Below are positions 1-7,793 of a DNA stretch of 16,668 bases, one piece after another. Every line of letters starts with the position of its first letter. Position 1 is the stretch's first letter. The position numbers were made by a program, and so were the translations under genes. Under the pieces are notes generated by a model that had not been told where the DNA came from, searched no databases, and worked only from the letters and a program-made list of their open reading frames with translations. The stretch comes from Alphaproteobacteria bacterium (GTDB lineage Bacteria; Pseudomonadota; Alphaproteobacteria; Micavibrionales; UBA2020), in the NCBI GenBank assembly GCA_020853455.1, contig JADYYV010000046.1:1-16668 (forward strand), written 5' to 3'.

Positions 1-729
1 GCCGATATCCTCGGCTCCGAAATTCTTTCCGGCACCGATGCCGAAAAATCGTTCAAATTTATCCGCGGTCCGATTTTCTGCCAGCTGTTGATGGCGGATG
101 AAATCAACCGCGCCAGCCCGCGTACGCAATCGGCGCTGCTGCAGGCGATGCAGGAATATCAGGTATCGGTCGGCGGCACGACGTATGATTTGCCCCGCCC
201 GTTCCATGTGATGGCGACGCAGAACCCGCTGGAGCAGGAAGGCACGTACCCGCTGCCCGAAGCGCAGCTGGACCGTTTTATGCTGCAGGTCAATATCGGC
301 TATCCGAGCATCCTTGAAGAACGCAAAATGATTCTGGCGACGACCGGCATGACGCAGGAAAAAGCCAGCCCTGTTTTCACCGCCGCCGATATCGTGGCGG
401 CACAGGCCGTCGTGCGCCAGCTGCCGATCGGCCAAAAAGTGGTCGATGGCATCCTGAAACTCGTGCAGGCGGGCCGCCCCGAACAATCGACACTCGACAG
501 CGTGAAACGCCATGTCAGCTGGGGCCCCGGCCCGCGTGCGGGACAGGCATTCATGCTGGCGGCGCGTGCGAAAGCCCTCTTGGAAAACCGCTACACCCCG
601 TCGCTCGACGACGTGATCGCGCTTGCCCCCTCCATCCTCCAGCACCGCATGGCATTGCACTTCTCCGCCCGCGCGGAAGGCAAGACGCTGGATGATATCA
701 TCAAGGAAATCTGCGGGGTTATTTCTTAA
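1..729 (+). CDS. moxR: MoxR-family AAA+ ATPase (5' end outside window)
   Basis: The frame is open from base 1, so the N-terminus, including the Walker A loop, lies upstream; 242 residues are visible. In the visible part, a Walker B motif (LLMADE, residues 29-34) runs into the MoxR hallmark DEINRASP. A sensor-1 segment ATQNP follows at 72-76, then the arginine-finger region EAQLDRF (R92), then the C-terminal lid helices. MoxR proteins are chaperone-like ATPases that usually work with VWA-domain and DUF58 proteins to activate or insert metal cofactors or assemble envelope complexes. Those partners would be expected nearby but are not seen here: the gene is followed by convergent genes, so any partner must be upstream. 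The stop at 727-729 overlaps the stop of the convergent gene at 726-728. Family assignment is strong; the substrate is unknown. Confidence 0.93.
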   Translation, partial: ADILGSEILSGTDAEKSFKFIRGPIFCQLLMADEINRASPRTQSALLQAMQEYQVSVGGTTYDLPRPFHVMATQNPLEQEGTYPLPEAQLDRFMLQVNIGYPSILEERKMILATTGMTQEKASPVFTAADIVAAQAVVRQLPIGQKVVDGILKLVQAGRPEQSTLDSVKRHVSWGPGPRAGQAFMLAARAKALLENRYTPSLDDVIALAPSILQHRMALHFSARAEGKTLDDIIKEICGVIS

Positions 730-1238
730 GGCTTCCGCATCGGCGGATATCCTGTTTCATCTGTTGAAATCAGGATTTCGTCTGTCTGAGGATCGTCTGT
801 TCGGTTTAATCGCAAGCTGCCATTCTCTTCACCGATGCAGTAAATGCGTTTTTGTGCGTCATCCGGCAACTGAAAAATATATTTGCGACTTCCTGCTGTA
901 ATAAAAGGTAATCCGGTTTTTGTATCACTCGCCAAACTGACATCTATAAGAAAGTTATCGGTGCTCAAGGTCGCGGGGAATGATAGCCCCCAGTCTGGCT
1001 CCGATTGGGGGCGGTGGAAGCATACATACAACTTGTCTTCATGCGACGGCAGAAGCTGGGATAACTGAATTTCTTTCTCGCCCTTTTCCAACCTCGCCCG
1101 CAATTTATTTCCGAATTCAGCCAACTCATCTGCATAAGGGTCAGCCAACGGAACATTCGAGACAAGGGGCGGTGACGAAAAATGATAAATAAGAAAACCG
1201 GCTATTAAAACTGCACCTATCAATAAATACTTAGTCAA
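726..1238 (-). CDS. hypothetical single-pass membrane-anchored protein, TTG start
   Basis: A protein of 170 aa that I do not recognise. The chosen start is a TTG at 1238-1236, preceded by a strong Shine-Dalgarno (GGGAGG, five bases upstream). This gives MTKYLLIGAVLIAGFLIYHF, a typical N-terminal membrane anchor or uncleaved signal of about 17 hydrophobic residues. A longer reading from 1397 would run antisense-free but entirely through thpR in another frame and yields an Arg/Ser-rich, non-protein-like extension, so it is rejected. The remainder is predicted to face the periplasm: a charged helix (about 40-60) and a beta-rich region with two Cys (about residues 79 and 134 by count). The start overlaps the thpR stop by eight bases, suggesting translational coupling as the last gene of the tesA-tas-thpR operon. 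The region is visibly more AT-rich than its neighbours. Its stop overlaps the convergent moxR stop. Confidence 0.7.
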   Translation of the reverse strand: MTKYLLIGAVLIAGFLIYHFSSPPLVSNVPLADPYADELAEFGNKLRARLEKGEKEIQLSQLLPSHEDKLYVCFHRPQSEPDWGLSFPATLSTDNFLIDVSLASDTKTGLPFITAGSRKYIFQLPDDAQKRIYCIGEENGSLRLNRTDDPQTDEILISTDETGYPPMRKP

Positions 1239-1782
1239 AATTCCCTCCCAGCGGATACTCCGCAACCGCCTCGTATTCCGACCCGTGCTTTGTCTGGTGG
1301 GTGCGGAACAGGGTGAAGTGTTCGACGGTGAAGGCGTCGCCGCTGAACAGGTTATGCGTCGCCATGAATTGCGCGACCTTGGCTTCCTCCGCGCCAAAGC
1401 GGAAGCGCGCCAGCGTCACATGCGGCACGTATTTTCGGTTTTCGAACGGCACGGAAAATTTTTCAAGGCAGCGGTCGATTTTTTCCTTCAGCCGCATCAG
1501 CGGTTCCGACGGCGCGACGCCGACCCACAAAACCTTGATGTCGCGCCCCGTGGCGAAGCTGCCGGTGCCCTTCAGTTCCAGCGGGAAGGGTTCCATGCGA
1601 ATGCCCGATAACGCATCATGCGCGTCTTCGGCCAGCTGTTCGCTGATCTCGCCGATAAAGGTGAGCGTCAGGTGGAAATTTTCACGCTCCGTCCATTTCG
1701 CGCCGTCGATGCCGCCTTCCAGCAGCGCGAGGCGTTGACGGAGCAGAATAGGCAGTTCGATGCCGGTGAACAGGCGCAACAT
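1231..1782 (-). CDS. thpR: RNA 2',3'-cyclic phosphodiesterase (2H phosphoesterase, LigT/ThpR)
   Basis: This 183-aa protein has the two-histidine phosphoesterase signature at the right spacing: HLT (H37, T39, in HLTLTFIG) and HVT (H121, T123, in HVTLARF). The N-terminal MLRLFTGIELP is the usual opening of the family, whose members are about 175-190 aa. Family members hydrolyse 2',3'-cyclic phosphate ends of RNA to 2'-phosphate and can ligate tRNA halves through a 2'-5' bond in vitro. The gene begins two bases after the tas stop and has no obvious Shine-Dalgarno of its own, so coupled translation with tas is likely. Its 3' end contains the ribosome-binding site and TTG start of the next gene. 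It is a cytosolic RNA-processing or repair enzyme; its physiological substrate is not defined by the context. Confidence 0.93.
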   Translation of the reverse strand: MLRLFTGIELPILLRQRLALLEGGIDGAKWTERENFHLTLTFIGEISEQLAEDAHDALSGIRMEPFPLELKGTGSFATGRDIKVLWVGVAPSEPLMRLKEKIDRCLEKFSVPFENRKYVPHVTLARFRFGAEEAKVAQFMATHNLFSGDAFTVEHFTLFRTHQTKHGSEYEAVAEYPLGGNFD

Positions 1783-1784
1783 TT

Positions 1785-2831
1785 TTACGGACAGGGGTTG
1801 GAGATAAGGGCGTGAACGGCATTGATGTCGTTCACCACATCGTCATTCAGTTTCACATCGACCGCCGCGATATTCGATTTCAGCTGTTCCATCGCCGTCG
1901 CGCCGATGATGGTGGCGGTCAGGAAGGGCTGGCGGTTGCAGAACGCGATTGCCATCTGCGTGGGCGACAAATTGTATTTTGCCGCGACCGCGTGATAGGC
2001 GCGCACGGCTTCGTCCAGTTTCGGGCGTTTGTAGCGCGAGACGCGGGAATCGATATCCCAGCGCGACCCCTTCGGCACCTTGCCATCGAGATATTTTCCG
2101 CTGAGCGTGCCCGCACCCAGTGGCGCATAGGCGAGCAACCCGACCTTTTCCTGCATCGCCATTTCGGCGAGGCCCACCTCGAACGAGCGGTTGAGGAAGC
2201 TGTAGGGGTTCTGGATCGATGCGACGCGCGGCAGGTTTTTCACCGCATGATGCTTCAGCCATGTCATCACGCCCCACGGCGTTTCGTTCGATAAACCGAT
2301 ATGGCGGATTTTTCCCGCCTTCACCTGCGCGGAAAGCGCCTCCAGCGTCGTTAAAATTTCGTCGCTCTCGCGCCCTGATACGCTGTGTTCGGGATAGCCG
2401 AGGATGCCGAAAGAATTCACGCGGCGCTGCGGCCAATGCACCTGATACAGGTCGATATAATCGGTCTGCAGGCGCCTCAAACTGCCGTCAACCGCTTCAT
2501 CGACGGCGGCCTTGTCCAGTTCCACCTTGCCCTTGCGCACCCAGGGCATGCCCTGCGCGGGACCGGCGATTTTAGTCGCCAAAATCACATCCTTGCGTTT
2601 GCCGGATTTTTTGAACCACGCACCGATGATTTCTTCGGTCTTGCCATAGCTTTTTTCGGTCGGCGGCACGGCGTACATTTCGGCGGTGTCGAAAAAATTC
2701 ACGCCTTGTGATACGGCGTAATCCATCTGCTCCGCCCCCTCCTCCAGCGTGTTTTGCTGTCCCCATGTCATGGTGCCGAGGCAGATGACGCTGACATCGA
2801 GACCGGTCAGGCCGAGTTTGCGGTATTCCAT
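1785..2831 (-). CDS. tas: NADP(H)-dependent aldo/keto reductase, Tas-like
   Basis: At 348 aa this matches the length and layout of E. coli Tas. The aldo/keto reductase catalytic tetrad is visible as D48, Y53 (in FDTAEMY), K87 (in ATKIAG) and H132 (in YQVHWPQR). The VPP insertion after EMY, the LQTDYIDLYQVHWPQR segment and IQNPYSFLNRSFEVGLAEM are Tas-type features. The expected reaction is NADPH-dependent reduction of carbonyl substrates in the cytosol; the natural substrate is unknown. The gene starts three bases after the tesA stop with only a weak ribosome-binding site (an A-rich stretch precedes ATG), so it is probably translated by coupling. There is no metabolic link to TesA or ThpR that I can defend; the operon looks like co-expression of housekeeping functions. 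Confidence 0.92.
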   Translation of the reverse strand: MEYRKLGLTGLDVSVICLGTMTWGQQNTLEEGAEQMDYAVSQGVNFFDTAEMYAVPPTEKSYGKTEEIIGAWFKKSGKRKDVILATKIAGPAQGMPWVRKGKVELDKAAVDEAVDGSLRRLQTDYIDLYQVHWPQRRVNSFGILGYPEHSVSGRESDEILTTLEALSAQVKAGKIRHIGLSNETPWGVMTWLKHHAVKNLPRVASIQNPYSFLNRSFEVGLAEMAMQEKVGLLAYAPLGAGTLSGKYLDGKVPKGSRWDIDSRVSRYKRPKLDEAVRAYHAVAAKYNLSPTQMAIAFCNRQPFLTATIIGATAMEQLKSNIAAVDVKLNDDVVNDINAVHALISNPCP

Positions 2832-2834
2832 TTT

Positions 2835-3491
2835 TTATTCGCTTTTCGTTTGGGGGGCGGAGGGTTTGTCGAGGAGTTCGGCAATGGCGGGCAGGATACG
2901 ATCGACGATGACCGCAATGCCTTTTTCGTTCGGATGGATGCCATCGTCAAGGTTCAGCGCGCGGTCGGCGACCACGCCGTCGAGAAAAAACGGATACAGC
3001 ACGCAATCGTATTTTTCGGCCAGTTCCTTGTACATCTTCACATAGGCTTCATCCACATTGGGGCCCAGATTGCCATAGACGCGCATACCCGCCAGCAGCA
3101 CGGGGATTTTGCGCGTCTTTAGAATTTCCAGCATCCGGGTCAGGTTCGCGCGCGTGACCGCGGGGTCGATGGCGCGCAGCATGTCGTTGCCGCCCAGTTC
3201 CAAAATCACGTAATCGGGATTTTTTTTGAGCGCGTATTCGATGCGCGACAAGCCGCCCGCCGTGGTATCGCCGGAAACGCCCTGCCCCAGCACCTCGACC
3301 TCGGCCCCTTCCTGCCTGAGGCGTTCCTGCAGCTTGACGGGGAAAGCCTCGCCGCGCGGCAGGCCATAGCCTGCGGTCAGGCTGTCGCCGAAAACCATCA
3401 GTTTTTTAGGCGGCGCGGCAGCAGCGGCAGCGCCGTTCAGCGCAACCGCGAGAGTCATGACAAGGACGAATTTCCGGATGAAAGACCACAT
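2835..3491 (-). CDS. tesA: SGNH/GDSL arylesterase - thioesterase I (TesA-like)
   Basis: This 218-aa protein has all four SGNH blocks: GDSL with nucleophile S37, block II Gly (G74 in GVSGDTT), block III GGND (N102), and block V DGIH (D183, H186). Residues 1-26 form a signal peptide with a basic start, a hydrophobic core and a run of alanines, so the enzyme is expected in the periplasm. The family hydrolyses acyl esters and thioesters (acyl-CoA, aryl esters) and has lysophospholipase activity. It is divergent from ybbA-ybbP, the same arrangement as in E. coli tesA/ybbAP, which supports both identifications. It is the first gene of the minus-strand operon tesA-tas-thpR-hypothetical; its own Shine-Dalgarno is weak. 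Confidence 0.93.
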   Translation of the reverse strand: MWSFIRKFVLVMTLAVALNGAAAAAAPPKKLMVFGDSLTAGYGLPRGEAFPVKLQERLRQEGAEVEVLGQGVSGDTTAGGLSRIEYALKKNPDYVILELGGNDMLRAIDPAVTRANLTRMLEILKTRKIPVLLAGMRVYGNLGPNVDEAYVKMYKELAEKYDCVLYPFFLDGVVADRALNLDDGIHPNEKGIAVIVDRILPAIAELLDKPSAPQTKSE

Positions 3492-3555
3492 GGATAGATT
3501 TTAGGCCGCCCAAGCCCGATCTTCCAGTAGCGGCGCAAAATAAATGCGGGCGTTA

Positions 3556-3601
3556 TTTACGGAAGTCATTGAAATCGCCATACTTGTTTCTAGCTTATAC
3601 A
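3556..3601 (+). promoter_or_regulatory. candidate ybbA promoter in the divergent tesA/ybbA spacer
   Basis: The 128-base spacer between tesA and ybbA must hold two divergent promoters. On the + strand the best sigma-70-like pair is TTTACG (3556-3561) and CATACT (3579-3584) with a 17-base spacer, 4/6 matches each. A second pair, TTGAAA (3569-3574) with TATACA (3596-3601), has 21 bases between and is too wide. No convincing minus-strand pair was found for tesA. Confidence 0.3.
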
Positions 3602-3619
3602 GCCTGAAAGGCGGTGCCG

Positions 3620-4297
3620 ATGACTTCGATCCTGACGCTGGAGCGCGTAAACCTGTCGCTGATGAGCGAGGCCGGGAACGTCCATATCCTGAAAGACATC
3701 ACGCTTTCCCTGCCGCCGTCGCAGACGGTCAGCATCATGGGGCCGTCCGGTTCGGGCAAAACGACGCTGCTGATGGTGCTGGGCGGGCTTGAACGCCCCA
3801 CATCCGGCGCGGTAAACGTGGCGGGGCGCGACCTTGGCGGGCTTGACGAAGACGGCCTGGCCGAATTCCGGCGCGACAATATCGGCATCGTGTTCCAGAA
3901 TTTTCACCTGATCCCCACCATGACCGCGCTGGAAAACGTGGCCGTGCCGCTGGAATTTGCGGGAAATGCGGATGCGTTCAGGCTGGCGGAGGAAGCGTTA
4001 CGCGCGGTCGGCCTTGGCCACCGGCTGACGCATTATCCGGGCCAGCTGTCGGGCGGGGAACAGCAGCGCGTGGCGGTCGCCCGCGCCTTTGCCCCGAAAC
4101 CGCGCCTTGTGCTGGCGGATGAACCGACCGGCAACCTGGATGCCGCGACCGGCAAGACGGTCATGGAAATGATGTTCACCATGACCCGCGCGAATAACGC
4201 GACGCTGGTGCTGGTGACGCATGACGCAGGCCTTGCCGATAAATGCGACAGAACGCTGCACATCAAGGACGGCCAGATACAGGATGCTGGCACATGA
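3620..4297 (+). CDS. ybbA: ABC transporter ATP-binding protein, YbbA-like
   Basis: A 225-aa nucleotide-binding subunit of the MacB/LolD superfamily. It shows Walker A GPSGSGKT (41-48), Q-loop Q93 in VFQNFHL, signature LSGGE (143-147), Walker B LVLADE (163-168), the D-loop GNLD and H-loop H201. ATG at 3620 is preferred because AAGG lies eight bases upstream; the in-frame GTG at 3614 would be only about two bases from the same AGG. It overlaps ybbP by four bases (ATGA), so the two are co-translated. YbbA with YbbP forms a type VII-like ABC system at the inner membrane, linked in other bacteria to a divergent tesA; the transported or extracted molecule is not firmly established. Confidence 0.93.
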   Translation: MTSILTLERVNLSLMSEAGNVHILKDITLSLPPSQTVSIMGPSGSGKTTLLMVLGGLERPTSGAVNVAGRDLGGLDEDGLAEFRRDNIGIVFQNFHLIPTMTALENVAVPLEFAGNADAFRLAEEALRAVGLGHRLTHYPGQLSGGEQQRVAVARAFAPKPRLVLADEPTGNLDAATGKTVMEMMFTMTRANNATLVLVTHDAGLADKCDRTLHIKDGQIQDAGT

Positions 4298-6852
4298 ATT
4301 ACGGCTGGGGCCAGAGCCTGAAATTCGCGCGGCGTGAACTGCGCGCGGGATTGTCCGGTTTTTACGTTTTCCTGCTCTGCCTTGTGCTGGGCGTTGCCGC
4401 GATCTGCGTCATCCAGTCATTGTCGCGCACGATGTCGGATAGTTTAATCGCAGACGGCCGCGCGATACTGGGCGGCGATATGGAGGTACGCACGCTGTAC
4501 CAGCCCGCCACCCCCGCACAGCTGCAATGGATGGAGAAAAACCTTGGCCGCGTATCGACCGTGATGGAAACCCGCGCGATGGCGCGGCGCGGCGACGAAG
4601 GAAAATCGGTGCTGGCGGAAATCAAGGCGGTGGATATGCTGTACCCGCTTTACGGCACGCCGAAACTGCTGGACGGCAATGCCGCGCCGCTGCAAACGCC
4701 GATACAGGAGTTGCTGAAAAAAACCGGCGACGCCTATGGCGCGCTGGCGGAAAAAGAAATGCTGTCGCGCCTTGATATCAAGGTCGGCGATGTTGTGCTG
4801 GTCGGCGGGCTGAAAACAATCATTCGCGGCGTGATCGATACGCTGCCCGATACTGTGGGCGGCGCGCTGTTCACGATTGCGCCGCGCATTGCGGTGACGA
4901 ACGAAGCCTTTGCCCTGACGGGATTGGGCGGCCCCGGTTCTTCGCTGACATGGCGGCACCGCATCGCAACCACCGGCGGCGGGGAAGAGGCGCATTACGA
5001 CGCGCTTGAAAAACAGTTGAAGGCCGCGTTCCCGAAAGATGAACTGCGCGTGCGGAATTTTTACCACGCGTCGCCGCGCCTCGAGCGGTATATCGAACGG
5101 CTGACATTCTTCCTGACCCTGATCGGACTTACCACGCTGCTGGTGGGCGGCACGGGTATTTCGAATGCGGTGCGCGCCTATCTGGACACCAAACTTGCCA
5201 ATATCGCGACGCTGAAATGCCTGGGCGCGCCGGGAAAATTTATTTTCCGCGTCTACCTGTTGCAGGTGCTGGCGCTGGCCGCTGTCGGGATTGCGATCGG
5301 CGCGCTCATTGGCGCGGTTGCCGCGCGCATCGGCGGCACATTGCTGACGGAACGGCTGTCGTTTTCGGATGTCGGCACGTTTTACCCCGATGCCATCGGC
5401 CTGTCGGCGGCGTTCGGATTTCTGGCCACGCTTGCCTTCAGTTTATGGCCCATCGGCCGCGCGGTGAAAGTCACTCCCAATGACTTGTTCCGCGACGCGA
5501 TTGCGCACAAGGCCGGACGCCCCGCCACAGCGGTCATCATCGGCATCATCCTGTCGTCGCTGGCCCTCGCCGCGCTGGGTGTTTGGAGCGCGCCGAACCA
5601 CCGTCTGGCGCTATGGTTCGCGGGCGGCACGTTTGGCACGTTCTTTGTGTTTCTCGGCTGTTCATCCGCCGTGAAGGCGGCATTGCGCAGATTGAAACTG
5701 CCGTCGCGCCCGGAAGCGCGCATGGCGGTTGCCAACCTGTACCGCCCCGGCAATGTGACGACGGGGGCGGTGCTGTCGCTTGGTCTTGGCCTGACTGTTC
5801 TGGTCGTGGTCGCATTGGTTGAATATAACTTCTCGCGCCTGCTGCATGACGATTTGTCGGCGGATGCGCCGTCGTTTTTCTTTGTCGATATACAGCCGGA
5901 TCAGGTGGCGGGTTTCCGCGCCATGACGCAGAATTTCAAATCCGCAAAAAACCTGCAGGTCACGCCATCCTTGCGTGGGCGCATCGTGGCGGTAAACGGC
6001 GTCGATGCGGAAAAGGCATTGGTCGATAAAACCCATGACTGGGTCGTGAATTCCGACCGCGGTTTCACCTATGCCGCAAAACAGCCCGACCACAGCCGCA
6101 TCACCAAGGGCAAATGGTGGCCGGAGGATTACAAGGGTGAACCGCTGATTTCGATTTCCACCGATGTGGCCGAGGCGTTTGCGATCGGCGTGAACGACAA
6201 CCTGACCGTCAATATTCTGGGCGACGACATCACGGCGAAGGTCGCCAATGTGCGCGACATCGAATGGGCGAGCTTTACGATGAATTTCGCCGTCACCTTC
6301 GCCCCCGGCGCGCTCGATGCCATGCCCGCCTCGGCAATCTCGACCGTCGTGCTGGCGCCCGAAGACGAAGAACCGCTGCAGGCGGCGCTGGCGAAAAAAT
6401 TCCCCAACGTCACCAGCATCCGCGTGCGCGAGGCGCTGGATACCGCCGGCACGATCATCGCGGCGATTGCGCAGGCGGTGCGGGTATCGGCGGCGGTCAC
6501 GCTGGCGGCAGGCGCATTGGTATTGGCAGGCGGCATGGCGGCATCGCGCCGCCGGCATGTTTATGACGCGGTGGTGCTGAAGGTGCTGGGCGCAACCCGC
6601 GCGCGCATCGCCCGCACCTTCTTGCTGGAATATGGAATTCTGGGCGGGGTGACCGTCTTGATCGCGGCGGTGATCGGCACGGGAGCGGCTTGGGCGGTTT
6701 TGACCTTTATCATGCATTTACCTTGGAAATTCAGCCTGTTATCGCTTTTCTACGTGGCGGCGGCCTGCCTTGGCCTGACGCTGGGGGCGGGATTCTTCGG
6801 CACCTGGCAGGCCTTGCGCCACAAGCCTGCGCCGTGGCTCAGAAACCAATAA
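4294..6852 (+). CDS. ybbP: FtsX-like ABC permease, YbbP-like
   Basis: An 852-aa integral membrane protein in the size range of YbbP (about 800-850 aa). I count about ten hydrophobic segments: TM1 at 23-43, then a large extracytoplasmic domain to about 265, TM2-TM7 between 270 and 510, a second extracytoplasmic domain to about 725, and TM8-TM10 to the C-terminus. Both FtsX cores carry the typical LKCLGAPGKFIFRVYLLQ and LKVLGATRARIARTFLLEY segments after a TM helix. The ATG at 4294 overlaps the ybbA stop and has AGGA nine bases upstream; earlier in-frame starts lie inside ybbA. With YbbA it should form a mechanotransmission-type ABC system in the inner membrane. The neighbouring periplasmic TesA suggests lipid or acyl-ester chemistry at the membrane surface, which is inference. 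Confidence 0.92.
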   Translation: MNYGWGQSLKFARRELRAGLSGFYVFLLCLVLGVAAICVIQSLSRTMSDSLIADGRAILGGDMEVRTLYQPATPAQLQWMEKNLGRVSTVMETRAMARRGDEGKSVLAEIKAVDMLYPLYGTPKLLDGNAAPLQTPIQELLKKTGDAYGALAEKEMLSRLDIKVGDVVLVGGLKTIIRGVIDTLPDTVGGALFTIAPRIAVTNEAFALTGLGGPGSSLTWRHRIATTGGGEEAHYDALEKQLKAAFPKDELRVRNFYHASPRLERYIERLTFFLTLIGLTTLLVGGTGISNAVRAYLDTKLANIATLKCLGAPGKFIFRVYLLQVLALAAVGIAIGALIGAVAARIGGTLLTERLSFSDVGTFYPDAIGLSAAFGFLATLAFSLWPIGRAVKVTPNDLFRDAIAHKAGRPATAVIIGIILSSLALAALGVWSAPNHRLALWFAGGTFGTFFVFLGCSSAVKAALRRLKLPSRPEARMAVANLYRPGNVTTGAVLSLGLGLTVLVVVALVEYNFSRLLHDDLSADAPSFFFVDIQPDQVAGFRAMTQNFKSAKNLQVTPSLRGRIVAVNGVDAEKALVDKTHDWVVNSDRGFTYAAKQPDHSRITKGKWWPEDYKGEPLISISTDVAEAFAIGVNDNLTVNILGDDITAKVANVRDIEWASFTMNFAVTFAPGALDAMPASAISTVVLAPEDEEPLQAALAKKFPNVTSIRVREALDTAGTIIAAIAQAVRVSAAVTLAAGALVLAGGMAASRRRHVYDAVVLKVLGATRARIARTFLLEYGILGGVTVLIAAVIGTGAAWAVLTFIMHLPWKFSLLSLFYVAAACLGLTLGAGFFGTWQALRHKPAPWLRNQ

Positions 6853-6884
6853 AATATTATTTTAAATCAATGGTTTGTCGCATT

Positions 6885-6917
6885 GCAATATTATTGCGGT
6901 GATCCACGTTATATAAT
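6885..6917 (+). promoter_or_regulatory. promoter region of the BI-1 gene, with a palindrome upstream of the -10
   Basis: A perfect -10 hexamer TATAAT lies at 6912-6917, 42 bases before the ATG at 6960. No good -35 exists at 16-18 bases. Instead the region holds an interrupted palindrome, GCAATA-T-TATTGC (6885-6897), where a regulator could bind. The surroundings are clearly AT-rich compared with the coding DNA. A good Shine-Dalgarno, AAAGGA (6947-6952), lies seven bases before the start. Confidence 0.5.
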
Positions 6918-6959
6918 AGAACGTATAAGCCACAGAAGTTCTCTCGAAAGGAATGAACG

Positions 6960-7679
6960 ATGACTTATGACCCCTCTTCTACCCGCCCGGTAACAGCCAC
7001 CGCCGAACGCGTTGTCGATGCCGGCCTGCAGGCGCATATGCGCGCTGTCTATAACAACATGACCTGGGGCCTTGCCGTCACCGGCGCCACCGCCTTTGGC
7101 ATCGCGCATTTCGAGCCGCTTTATAACCTTGTCGTGGCGTCGCCGCTGCACCTCGTTTTCGCCTTCGCGCCGCTCGCCTTCCTGTGGTTCGGCCTGTCCT
7201 CGGCCAAGCTGCTGCGCATGGACGCCGCCAAGGCCCGCACGATGTTCGTCGTTTTCTGCGTGCTGATGGGCGCGTCGATGGCGACCATTTTCGCGGTTTA
7301 TACCGGCGCATCGGTCGCCCGCGTGTTCTTCATCACCGCCGCGACCTTCGCGACGATGAGCCTGTTCGGCTACACGACCAAGAAAGACCTGTCGGGCATG
7401 GGCCATTTCATGATGATGGGCCTGATCGGCATCGTGATCGCGATGCTGGTCAACATCTTCGTCGGATCCCCGCTGATCGATTTCGTCGTTTCCGGGCTGG
7501 GCGTGGTGATCTTCACCTGCCTGACCGCATGGGAAACGCAGAACATCAAGGAAACCTATGCCGTGGCGCATGGCCGCGAAACGAATGACAAGCTGGCCGT
7601 CATCGGCGCGCTCAGCCTCTACCTGTGCTTCATCAACCTGTTCCAGTTCCTGATGAACTTTATGGGTCAGCGCGAATAA
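6960..7679 (+). CDS. Bax inhibitor-1 / YccA-YbhL family membrane protein
   Basis: A 239-aa polytopic protein with seven hydrophobic segments and BI-1 landmarks: the N-terminal VYNNMTWGLAVTG, the MSLFGYTTKKDLSGMG loop (133-148), TAWETQNIKETY (189-200) and a last helix LSLYLCFINLFQFLMNF (219-234). Family members in bacteria are inner-membrane proteins; B. subtilis YetJ is a pH-sensitive calcium leak channel gated by two aspartates. Here the first, usually in a DTQ-type motif, is Glu (E192), and the second, usually in LYLDFINLF, is Cys (C223). That is unusual and may alter ion gating. The gene is monocistronic, with its own TATAAT promoter and a strong terminator. Confidence 0.9.
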   Translation: MTYDPSSTRPVTATAERVVDAGLQAHMRAVYNNMTWGLAVTGATAFGIAHFEPLYNLVVASPLHLVFAFAPLAFLWFGLSSAKLLRMDAAKARTMFVVFCVLMGASMATIFAVYTGASVARVFFITAATFATMSLFGYTTKKDLSGMGHFMMMGLIGIVIAMLVNIFVGSPLIDFVVSGLGVVIFTCLTAWETQNIKETYAVAHGRETNDKLAVIGALSLYLCFINLFQFLMNFMGQRE

Positions 7680-7701
7680 CCTTCGCCATTCTCCGTTCAA
7701 C

Positions 7702-7733
7702 AAAGCCCCGCCCCTCAAAAGGCGGGGTTTTTT
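7702..7733 (+). terminator. Rho-independent terminator of the BI-1 gene
   Basis: A 7-bp G+C stem, CCCCGCC (7706-7712) with GGCGGGG (7721-7727), can extend through A-U pairs at its base. The loop is eight bases, and the stem is followed by six T residues (7728-7733). It lies 23 bases past the stop. Confidence 0.92.
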
Positions 7734-7740
7734 GTTGTTA

Positions 7741-7769
7741 TCGACTTGTTAATCGTAACAACCTATAAT
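7741..7769 (+). promoter_or_regulatory. sigma-70-like promoter of the AAA+ regulator gene
   Basis: TCGACT (7741-7746, 4/6) and a perfect TATAAT (7764-7769) are separated by 17 bases. The expected start of transcription near 7776 leaves a leader of about 18 bases with GGGGG (7782-7786) as ribosome-binding site. It follows directly after the BI-1 terminator, so the regulator gene is an independent unit. Confidence 0.6.
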
Positions 7770-7793
7770 TGTATCCGTAACGGGGGTCGCCGC

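Noticed and set aside
1239..1397. N-terminal extension of the small membrane-anchored protein to an ATG at 1397
   Set aside because: It would overlap thpR by about 160 bases in another frame and gives an Arg/Ser-rich segment before a TM anchor; the TTG at 1238 has a strong ribosome-binding site.
3614..3619. GTG start for ybbA at 3614
   Set aside because: The ribosome-binding site is about two bases away, too close; ATG at 3620 has correct spacing.
5662..6717. Long open frame antisense to ybbP (about 350 codons)
   Set aside because: High-GC shadow of the permease: the translation is rich in Arg, His and Gln with no domain, and the + strand gene is well supported.
7746..7793. TTG start for the AAA+ regulator at 7746
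   Set aside because: It lies upstream of the TATAAT at 7764-7769, so it would not be in the transcript; ATG at 7794 has GGGGG upstream.
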